From the NCBI GenBank assembly GCA_958352855.1, contig CATWQE010000004.1, positions 1-64,000 of the forward strand: a stretch of 64,000 nt of DNA, read 5' to 3'. The notes beneath the pieces were generated by a model. It searched no databases and had not been told where the DNA came from. It was given only the letters and a program-made list of their open reading frames with translations. Both the position numbers and the translations under genes were made by a program. Numbering within the stretch: the stretch's first letter is position 1; each line of letters opens with the position of its first letter. This DNA comes from an uncultured Bacillota bacterium (GTDB lineage Bacteria > Bacillota > Clostridia > Lachnospirales > Lachnospiraceae). Shown here piece by piece: positions 57,724-64,000 of the stretch.

Positions 57724-58649
57724 TGGATAACAAGAAGAATAAAGATGATCTGTTCCGTTTTGTGGAATACTCTCCAGAAGCTGCAGAACGTACAGGCTAT
57801 TCTGATTATTCTTATTGGAAGTCTGTATTCCAGAACTTTTTTAAGAAAAAATCCGCGGTGATTATGTCCTGTGTATTCTTTGCACTGGTTATTTTCTCTT
57901 TTGTAGCCCTGTGGATTGGAAAATATGATTTTGCAACGTTAAAGGCAGACAGCGCGCTTGCTTTTACGGAGCCAAACAGTGAATACTGGTTTGGTACAGA
58001 TAACCTGGGACGCGACTACTGGTGTCAGGTATGGTATGCAGCCCAGACCTCTATTAAGCTGGCTTTGATTGTTGCATTAGGGGAATGTGTGGTAGGTGTT
58101 GTGATTGGATGTCTCTGGGGCTATGTGCGTCAGTTGGACCGTTTCCTCACAGAGGTTTACAATGTAATTAACAACGTACCTATGATTATTTACATGACAC
58201 TGATTTCTCTGCTGGTTGGTCAGAGCTTTACCGTTATGGCAATTTCCCTGATTTGTTTCGGGTGGCTGACTATGGCGAGAAATGTCAGAAACCTGGTAAT
58301 GATGTATCGCGACAGGGAATACAACCTGGCTTCCAGATGTCTGGGAACCCCGGTTTGGAGAGTTCTTACTAAGAACATTCTTCCTTATCTCATTAGTATC
58401 ATTATCTTAAGACTTGCACTTTCCATCCCGGCAACCATTGCTCTGGAGTCTACTCTGTCATACCTTGGTCTGGGACTTGGAATTGAAACACCGTCACTTG
58501 GTATTCTGTTAAGAAATGCCAGAAACTACTTTTTGGAACGTCCGTATCTGCTGATTTTCCCGGCAGTAATCGTTTCTTTGATTACCATTACCTTCTATCT
58601 GGTTGGTAACGCTTTCTCAGATGCGGCAGATCCTAGAAATCACGTATAG
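57723..58649 (+). CDS. oppC: Oligopeptide ABC transporter permease OppC
   Basis: A 308-residue permease. A long N-terminal cytoplasmic part precedes the first segment, then WFGTDNLGRDYWCQVWYAAQ, as usual for OppC. The EAA loop reads REYNLASRCLGTPVWRVLTK with NILPYL. It ends with DAADPRNHV, close to the DPRLR-type end of the family. It overlaps oppB by one base. Confidence 0.95.
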   Translation: MDNKKNKDDLFRFVEYSPEAAERTGYSDYSYWKSVFQNFFKKKSAVIMSCVFFALVIFSFVALWIGKYDFATLKADSALAFTEPNSEYWFGTDNLGRDYWCQVWYAAQTSIKLALIVALGECVVGVVIGCLWGYVRQLDRFLTEVYNVINNVPMIIYMTLISLLVGQSFTVMAISLICFGWLTMARNVRNLVMMYRDREYNLASRCLGTPVWRVLTKNILPYLISIIILRLALSIPATIALESTLSYLGLGLGIETPSLGILLRNARNYFLERPYLLIFPAVIVSLITITFYLVGNAFSDAADPRNHV

Positions 58650-58665
58650 GAATGGAGGACCAGTA

Positions 58666-59706
58666 ATGGCGAAAGAACCAATATTATCTGCTAAAGATGT
58701 GGAAATCCAGTTCAGCTTACGTGGCAAGCTGCTTACAGCTATCCGTAAATGTTCCCTGGATCTCTATGAAGGGGAAACCCTTGCAATCGTAGGCGAATCC
58801 GGTTCTGGAAAGTCTGTTTTTACAAAGTCTTTCCTGGGTATGCTGGATGCAAACGGAAAAATTACAAATGGTTCCATTATGTATCGTGGAACTGATATTT
58901 CAAAGTATACAAAAGAAAAAGAGTGGAGAACCATACGTGGTAAGAAGATTGCCATGGTTATGCAGGACCCTATGACGTCCTTGAATCCACTGAAAAAAGT
59001 TGGAAAACAGATTCAGGAAAGTATTGAGCTGAATCAGGGAATTAAAGGCGCTGAGGCTAAAAAATTGGCTATGGAAATGCTGACAAAGGTTGGTATTCCT
59101 GATCCGGAGCGCCGCTATAATCAGTATCCTCATGAGTTTTCCGGCGGTATGAGACAGCGTGTTGTTATTGCTATTGCAGTTGCGTGTCATCCGGAGATTT
59201 TAATCTGTGATGAGCCTACAACAGCGCTTGATGTTACTATTCAGGCTCAGATTCTGAACCTGATTCGTGAACTGCAGCATGAACTGAAAATGACAGTTGT
59301 TTACATTACTCATGACCTTGGCGTTGTGGCAAATGTAGCTGATCGTGTAGCGGTTATGTATGCAGGACAGATTGTGGAATACGGACTGGTAAATGAGATT
59401 TTCTATGATGCATGGCATCCATATACCTGGGCGCTTTTGTCATCTCTTCCACAGTTAGGGGTAAAGGGAGAGCCGCTTCCTACAATCGAAGGAACACCGC
59501 CGAACTTATTTAATAAGATTAAAGGTGATGCGTTTGCACCACGTAATAAACAGGCGCTTGCAATTGATTTTGAGGAGGAACCACCGTTCTTCAAAATCAC
59601 AGAGACCCATCAGGCAAAGACCTGGTACTTAGATCCAAGAGCACCGAAAATCGAACAGCCAAAAGCAATTAAAATGCTGCGGCAAAAAATGCAGAAGAGA
59701 GGGTAA
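58666..59706 (+). CDS. oppD: Oligopeptide ABC transporter ATPase OppD
   Basis: A 346-residue ABC ATPase. Walker A GESGSGKSVFTKSFLG, signature FSGGMRQRVVIAIA, Walker B ILICDEPTTALDVT and switch His in YITHDLGVVANVADR are all intact. The C-terminal oligopeptide-transporter extension (HPYTWALLSSLPQL) is present. ATG 58666 follows GGAGG; an open frame extends into oppC. It energises peptide import with OppF. Confidence 0.96.
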   Translation: MAKEPILSAKDVEIQFSLRGKLLTAIRKCSLDLYEGETLAIVGESGSGKSVFTKSFLGMLDANGKITNGSIMYRGTDISKYTKEKEWRTIRGKKIAMVMQDPMTSLNPLKKVGKQIQESIELNQGIKGAEAKKLAMEMLTKVGIPDPERRYNQYPHEFSGGMRQRVVIAIAVACHPEILICDEPTTALDVTIQAQILNLIRELQHELKMTVVYITHDLGVVANVADRVAVMYAGQIVEYGLVNEIFYDAWHPYTWALLSSLPQLGVKGEPLPTIEGTPPNLFNKIKGDAFAPRNKQALAIDFEEEPPFFKITETHQAKTWYLDPRAPKIEQPKAIKMLRQKMQKRG

Positions 59707-59714
59707 TAGTTGAT

Positions 59715-60644
59715 ATGGCAGAAAGAGAAAAGTTAATAGAAATTAAAGATCTGCAGATTACCTTCGGCAGTGGCAAGAAGAAGTTTGTGGCAGTTGACCA
59801 TGTAAATTTTGATATTTACAAAGGAGAGACATTCTCTCTGGTTGGAGAGTCTGGTTCCGGTAAAACCACTATCGGACGTGCCATTACCAGAATTAACCCT
59901 GTATCTGCAGGAGAGATTTTGTTCAAGGGACAGAAAATCACCGGAAAGATTTCCAAAGAGCTGGATCTTGAAGTAATTAAAAAATGTCAGATGATTTTCC
60001 AGGATCCAATGGCATCTCTGAATGAGCGTGCAAAAGTTGACTATATTATCTCTGAAGGTTTGATTAACCATCATCTTTACAAAGATGAGAAGGACAGATA
60101 TGAGAAGGTGCAGGCAGCTCTTCATGAAGTAGGATTGCTTCCTGAGTTTGCTTCCCGTTTCCCTCACGAATTCTCTGGTGGACAGAGACAGCGTATTGGT
60201 ATTGCGCGTGCGCTGATTATGCAGCCGGAATTCATTGTAGCAGACGAACCGATTTCCGCACTGGATGTTTCCATTCGTGCCCAGGTATTGAACCTGCTTA
60301 ATGAATTGAAGAAGACAAAAGGTTTAACCTATCTCTTCATTGCCCATGACTTATCTGTAGTAAGATTTATTTCAGACCGTATTGCAGTTATTCATAAGGG
60401 TAGAATCGTAGAGCTGGCAGAAGCGGAAGAGTTGTTTATCCATCCTCTGCATCCATATACAAAGGCACTGCTTTCCGCAGTACCAATTCCGGATCCAGAG
60501 CAGGAAAAGAACAAAAAACTTCTGGTATATGATCCTTCTATTCATGATTACAGCACAGACAAACCTGTGTGGGAAGAAATTCTTCCAGGACATTTTGTTT
60601 ATGGTAATCAGAAAGAGTTGGAAGAATACCGCAAAGAGATTTAA
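59715..60644 (+). CDS. oppF: Oligopeptide ABC transporter ATPase OppF
   Basis: A 309-residue ABC ATPase. Walker A GESGSGKTTIGRAITR, signature FSGGQRQRIGIARA, Walker B FIVADEPISALDVS and switch His in FIAHDLSVVRFISDR are intact, with the C-terminal HPYTKALLSAVPIPDPE extension. It is the second ATPase of the transporter and ends the operon; a terminator follows directly. Confidence 0.96.
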   Translation: MAEREKLIEIKDLQITFGSGKKKFVAVDHVNFDIYKGETFSLVGESGSGKTTIGRAITRINPVSAGEILFKGQKITGKISKELDLEVIKKCQMIFQDPMASLNERAKVDYIISEGLINHHLYKDEKDRYEKVQAALHEVGLLPEFASRFPHEFSGGQRQRIGIARALIMQPEFIVADEPISALDVSIRAQVLNLLNELKKTKGLTYLFIAHDLSVVRFISDRIAVIHKGRIVELAEAEELFIHPLHPYTKALLSAVPIPDPEQEKNKKLLVYDPSIHDYSTDKPVWEEILPGHFVYGNQKELEEYRKEI

Positions 60645-60656
60645 TTTTGATTTTAC

Positions 60657-60702
60657 GAATAGTCAGCCCTAGTTGGTTTTTCCAACTGTGGCTGGCTATT
60701 CT
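60657..60702 (+). terminator. Terminator of the opp operon
   Basis: Arms GAATAGTCAGCC..AGTTGG and CCAACT..GGCTGGCTATTC pair with two small mismatched spots around a five-T loop. It ends in CTTAAC and lies between oppF and the next gene. Confidence 0.7.
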
Positions 60703-60720
60703 TAACTGAAAGGAATGGAA

Positions 60721-61143
60721 ATGATTAAGAAAATCCGCACCATATTTGAAAAATATATGATTCGCCCCATGTTGTATCAGTGTGCCACAAAGGTTTCCAT
60801 TGCACTTGTGTTGTGTTTGCTTTGGGATCGTTTTATTAACCGCGAACAGTATTATTCTTTAGTAGAGTTTGCTTTCTTCGTGGCAGGGGCCTTCTTTCTG
60901 GCTTTGGCCTGGTTCCAATATTTGAGATTGGATGGCGCCCGTATTCACCATCTTATGGAAGAGAAACAGGAAAAGAAGAAAAAGAAACAACATTTTACCA
61001 AAGACATTGTTGACTTTGCAGATGAAAAGATTATTTCTTTTAGTGAGTTGTCTGATGAGGAGCGAATTGTGTGCAGATTTTTGGGGGATTTACTCTGCGC
61101 AGTATTGTTTTTAATCCCCGCAGGAATAGCGTTAGTTTTCTAA
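60721..61143 (+). CDS. Membrane protein of unknown function
   Basis: About 140 residues with three hydrophobic segments (about residues 23-38, 48-66 and 117-138). A basic stretch EEKQEKKKKKQHF lies in the middle, presumably cytoplasmic. ATG 60721 follows AAAGGA at a good distance; ATG 60715 would be one base away. I do not recognise the family. It is followed by the second copy of the terminator-embedded palindrome. Confidence 0.65.
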   Translation: MIKKIRTIFEKYMIRPMLYQCATKVSIALVLCLLWDRFINREQYYSLVEFAFFVAGAFFLALAWFQYLRLDGARIHHLMEEKQEKKKKKQHFTKDIVDFADEKIISFSELSDEERIVCRFLGDLLCAVLFLIPAGIALVF

Positions 61144-61297
61144 AAAAGAAACTGCTGTATTCACATATATCGAGAATATTTACACATTTCCAGCTCAGCC
61201 TGTGTTCGCTTTGAGCCTGTAGTCTCAAAGCGTACTCGGCAAATTCGCTGGAACTGTATAAATATTCCTGATAGCTGTTGAATACGGCAGTTTTTTA
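61144..61297. repeat. Terminator-embedded palindromic repeat, copy 2
   Basis: The outer stem AACTGCTGTATTCA (61150-61163) / TGAATACGGCAGTT (61279-61292) with a T-run is unlike that of copy 1. The inner 94-base core at 61174-61267 closely matches 37402-37494, including GCTTTGAGCCTGTAGTCTCA, AAGCGTACTCG and TTCGCTGGAACTGTAT. The T-run overlaps the stop codon of the GH20 gene. Genes converge here as they do at copy 1. Confidence 0.85.
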
Positions 61298-63208
61298 TAT
61301 TGTATCGATTAGGTCACAGCCACTTATAATACGATTCCAGAGGTTTTCTCTGAGGGCGTTTTCCTGAGAATGAGGATAAGTTGTTTCTATTTCCCAATAA
61401 GGCAGGCGCTCCTGCTCCAGTTCTTCCAGGTGGGAGATATTGCCTTGTAGGTATTCGTTGATTCTTCGCTGACAACTACAAAGACGTGTAGCAACTCCTC
61501 CAAGTTTAATATCTAAAAGTTCATATCCAAAAGGTTTCGCGTCTTTCATCCATAATGTTTCCCGAATCATGTGCATAGTCTGGAGATTTTTTAGAAGTCT
61601 GGGGATAACTTCCTGTGAAATTTCCTCCATGGTGGATAAGTTTTTGGAATCATAGGCTTGTTTTAAGCGGATACCAAGGTCTCCTTTGTCTGCTAGCACC
61701 AGAGCCAGCAAATGATAAAATTCAAACAGTGTATGGTACTTTTCTACTGTTGGCATTGCTTTTTCCAGTTCTGCTGCAAGGCGGCTATAGTAGGCTTGCG
61801 TATCTACATTCTGAAGGTGATAATCAAACATACCAAGCATGACATCTTGATATAACAGATATTTGGAAGGATTATCCGTAGCCAGATTGTTACCTTTACC
61901 TTGAAATAAGGAGTCAAATTCATCTAACAGTAGGAAGCTGTCCAAAGATGCATCTGTACAGTCTTTAAAGAAACGGGAAAAATCAGGTAAAGATAGTTCC
62001 CTATGGAAGCAAAGGTAAGCAAAGGCCAGAAGTCCTGGATAAATGACTTCCAATGGGGTTTCTGCACCATTGTCCATCCATCCTGTGGTAAAGACTTCCT
62101 GAACACCTTGGTTCTGGCAGGCAAGGAGTCCTTTTGAAGTACAGGTGATTGCTTTTCCGTAGTTTGGGGAAATGCCGTTCCAATTCCATACGCCAGCAGC
62201 AAATACAGTACGATTGGACAATTCCTTGTGAACACGAAGAAGATTTTCATATATCTTTTGATCCCAGTTATAATAATCCCAGTATACTAGCCCTAAATCT
62301 GGGTCTGGCTTTTTCCAGGAAGAAGTATCTGTTTGTTCGTTCACTGAGTAATATCCCTTTTTTGTATTAGCAGTAATGTACATGTCGCTCCACATCATAG
62401 GTTTCCAACCCAGTTCCCGACAGAGTTCCAATACATTTGTGCTATGCTCTTGGATAAGTTTTGAACTGTCGCAATACCCGTTTTCTTGCAGATAGTTTCC
62501 AAGTCCAAGAAAAACTGCTTCGTCCATACCAATGTGAATATTTCGGGTTTGAAAACAGTCTTTTAAGGAAGTAAGAATTTGGCGGATAAAGTCGTATACC
62601 TGAGGGCAGCCCACTTTCAGAATATCTGCACTGTCTTTTAAAGGTTCTGCTTGAGGCCATTTCAGGTAATTCCTAAGATGAGCCAGAGTTTGGACGCAGG
62701 GTACCAGTTCAATACCAAAACCATGGGCATAAGCGTCTAGTTCACGGAGTTCTTCCTTGGTGTAACGTCCTCGGTAAGTGCCAAAATAGGGCAGATTGGG
62801 AATTTCATAGGTATCTTCTGTGTAGAGCAGTAATTGATTCATACCAGCTCTTGCCAACATATGAATGAGCTTTTTCACTGCCGTAATAGAAGCAACTGCA
62901 TTTCTGGAACAATCCAGCATAAAACCGCTTTTGGTAAAGCTGGGTGTTTCTTCCACGTGAAAATCCTCCTGAGAGTGATGCAAAATCATGTTTAAAGCTT
63001 TAAAGAAATGAGAAGGCTCCTGACAAATAATGGTGCAGGAATTACCTTCTTTTGTACAAGACAGAGTTTTCTGGTCACTGACAAAGTGTACAGCAATCTC
63101 AAGCTGTGGGGGTGTGTCCCAGGAAAAGTCCTGCAGGAAGAGATTGGCTGCCTGGCGAATATCTTCCAGGTTTAGAAAATCAGAGTCTGTGGTGTAAGTA
63201 ATGAACAT
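61295..63208 (-). CDS. Glycoside hydrolase family 20 (beta-N-acetylhexosaminidase type)
   Basis: About 637 residues. A GH20b-like N-domain precedes the TIM barrel: MLDCSRNAVASITAVKKLIH, LLLYTEDTYEIPN and the catalytic Asp-Glu pair in RNIHIGMDEAVFLGLGNY. There is no signal peptide, so it acts in the cytoplasm, presumably on imported amino-sugar glycans. ATG 63208 follows AGGAGGT; an open frame runs further upstream without a ribosome site. The C-terminal 150 residues are helical. It is downstream of a MATE gene on the same strand. Confidence 0.9.
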   Translation of the reverse strand: MFITYTTDSDFLNLEDIRQAANLFLQDFSWDTPPQLEIAVHFVSDQKTLSCTKEGNSCTIICQEPSHFFKALNMILHHSQEDFHVEETPSFTKSGFMLDCSRNAVASITAVKKLIHMLARAGMNQLLLYTEDTYEIPNLPYFGTYRGRYTKEELRELDAYAHGFGIELVPCVQTLAHLRNYLKWPQAEPLKDSADILKVGCPQVYDFIRQILTSLKDCFQTRNIHIGMDEAVFLGLGNYLQENGYCDSSKLIQEHSTNVLELCRELGWKPMMWSDMYITANTKKGYYSVNEQTDTSSWKKPDPDLGLVYWDYYNWDQKIYENLLRVHKELSNRTVFAAGVWNWNGISPNYGKAITCTSKGLLACQNQGVQEVFTTGWMDNGAETPLEVIYPGLLAFAYLCFHRELSLPDFSRFFKDCTDASLDSFLLLDEFDSLFQGKGNNLATDNPSKYLLYQDVMLGMFDYHLQNVDTQAYYSRLAAELEKAMPTVEKYHTLFEFYHLLALVLADKGDLGIRLKQAYDSKNLSTMEEISQEVIPRLLKNLQTMHMIRETLWMKDAKPFGYELLDIKLGGVATRLCSCQRRINEYLQGNISHLEELEQERLPYWEIETTYPHSQENALRENLWNRIISGCDLIDTI

Positions 63209-63230
63209 AAAGATACCTCCTAAATATAAT

Positions 63231-64000
63231 TTACTCCTGATGGGTTCTGAAGAATTTTTTCTGTTCTTTGTAATAATACAGGATGAACAGAAGGGTAGTG
63301 AGTCCCCAGGAGATTGGGTAGCATAATAAAATATTGGAAACACCTGGCCTGTGAGGAACTACCAGGAAAATCCAGAGAATGCGCAAAACGCATACACCGC
63401 AGCAAGTCATAATCATAGGAATCAGAACATTACCGATTCCTCTTAAAGCACTGGACAGGATTTCAATGAAAACAAACAGTGCGTAGGAAGGAACAATCAA
63501 ATGGATAATTTTCAGGCCGATTTCAATGACTTCAGGGTCTGTAGTAAAAAGCTGAAGCAAATACTTTCCGGTAAGGAGAAGTACAGCAGTTACCAGAAGG
63601 GTTGCTATAAAATCCAGAAGCAGGCAGGTGGTAACGCTTTGTTTCATACGTTTGTATTTTCCAGCGCCATAATTCTGGCCAATGAAAGTTGTGATGGCTA
63701 CGCTGAAGGCGCCGGAAATCATCCAGTAAATGGCATCAATCTTGCCAAAAGCAGTGTAGGCAGCCATGGTGCTGGTTCCAAGACTATTCAGTGCAGATTG
63801 GACAATCATGTTTGAAGCATTGTACATCACTGATTGAAGTCCAGCAGGAAGCCCAATGGTGACAATAGAAATCAACAAGAATTTATGAAATCGAATCTGC
63901 GGAATTTCCAGACGATAAAGGTCTTTTGATTTCATCAAAGCTCGGATAACCAAAAGTGCGCTGACTGCCTGAGAAACTACAGTGGCGATAGCAGCGCCTG
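63231..64000 (-). CDS. MATE-family transporter, partial (5' end outside the window)
   Basis: The visible 256 codons cover the C-terminal half of a MatE protein: GLPAGLQSVMYNASNMIVQS, MAAYTAFGKIDAIYWMISGA and TFIGQNYGAGKYKRMKQSVT. The frame stays open to base 64,000, and the residues upstream of the first Met (AAIATVVSQAVSALLVIRAL) continue the family pattern, so the start lies beyond. It ends 22 bases before the GH20 start and probably shares its transcript. Confidence 0.88.
   Translation of the reverse strand, partial: GAAIATVVSQAVSALLVIRALMKSKDLYRLEIPQIRFHKFLLISIVTIGLPAGLQSVMYNASNMIVQSALNSLGTSTMAAYTAFGKIDAIYWMISGAFSVAITTFIGQNYGAGKYKRMKQSVTTCLLLDFIATLLVTAVLLLTGKYLLQLFTTDPEVIEIGLKIIHLIVPSYALFVFIEILSSALRGIGNVLIPMIMTCCGVCVLRILWIFLVVPHRPGVSNILLCYPISWGLTTLLFILYYYKEQKKFFRTHQE

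Overview
The window reads as a chromosome segment of a Gram-positive, spore-forming gut anaerobe of the Lachnospiraceae (Blautia / Ruminococcus gnavus-like; genus is inference). The evidence is the gene content (spmA, ricT-holB-trmN6-rsmI cluster, DUF1002, many MATE pumps), strong AGGAGG ribosome sites and a SAM-I riboswitch before metK. No rRNA, tRNA or CRISPR array was seen.

Region 1 (1 to about 17,060) is most of a Tn916-family integrative conjugative element, lying in reverse. From right to left: two YdcP-like proteins (orf23, orf22), the FtsK-like coupling ATPase (orf21), an oriT-like region, the MobT relaxase (orf20), TcpD (orf19), two tandem ArdA antirestriction proteins, TcpE (orf17), the VirB4-like ATPase (orf16), the VirB6-like channel (orf15), the NlpC/P60 hydrolase (orf14), the VirB8-like TcpC (orf13), then the regulators (Xre, sigma-like orf7, orf8). 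Integrase and excisionase should lie left of base 1. Where Tn916 carries tet(M), this element carries a MarR-MATE efflux pair with two matching palindromic operators. The cassette is bracketed by inverted copies of the tail of a small 'KTR' gene.

Region 2 (17,340-28,700) is chromosomal: a pyrophosphatase-like protein, MerR regulator, Nudix hydrolase, DUF3784 protein, YgjP-like metallopeptidase, MATE pump, queT with a preQ1-I riboswitch, a TPR/acidic/AAA protein, rsmA, a ROK repressor and a DUF1002 secreted protein. Region 3 (28,700-41,320) has a dinD-like gene behind a broken Xre gene, a PTS EIIC, an S1 protein, Mn-dependent pyrophosphatase, flavin reductase, aroK, murA behind a structured leader, metK behind a SAM riboswitch, an ATPase and a two-component system. 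Region 4 (41,500-54,200) has an Abi-family HEPN gene, a basic amino acid decarboxylase, a PD-(D/E)XK-like protein, the kinase-holB-ricT-trmN6-rsmI operon, capA, spmA with no spmB behind it, and a two-gene unit of a HipT-like kinase and a HipS-like/HIRAN protein. Region 5 (54,200-64,000) is a PucR-type regulator, a 62-residue protein, an oligopeptide ABC operon with an operator-like dyad and attenuator, a GH20 glycosidase and a partial MATE gene.

Most notable: (1) the split HipA-like pair whose second member is fused to a HIRAN domain; (2) a repeated ~94-bp palindrome found twice, each inside a different terminator stem between convergent genes; (3) the MarR-MATE cargo with inverted KTR tails; (4) a probable CTG start of the ICE relaxase; (5) a multi-branched RNA leader before murA.
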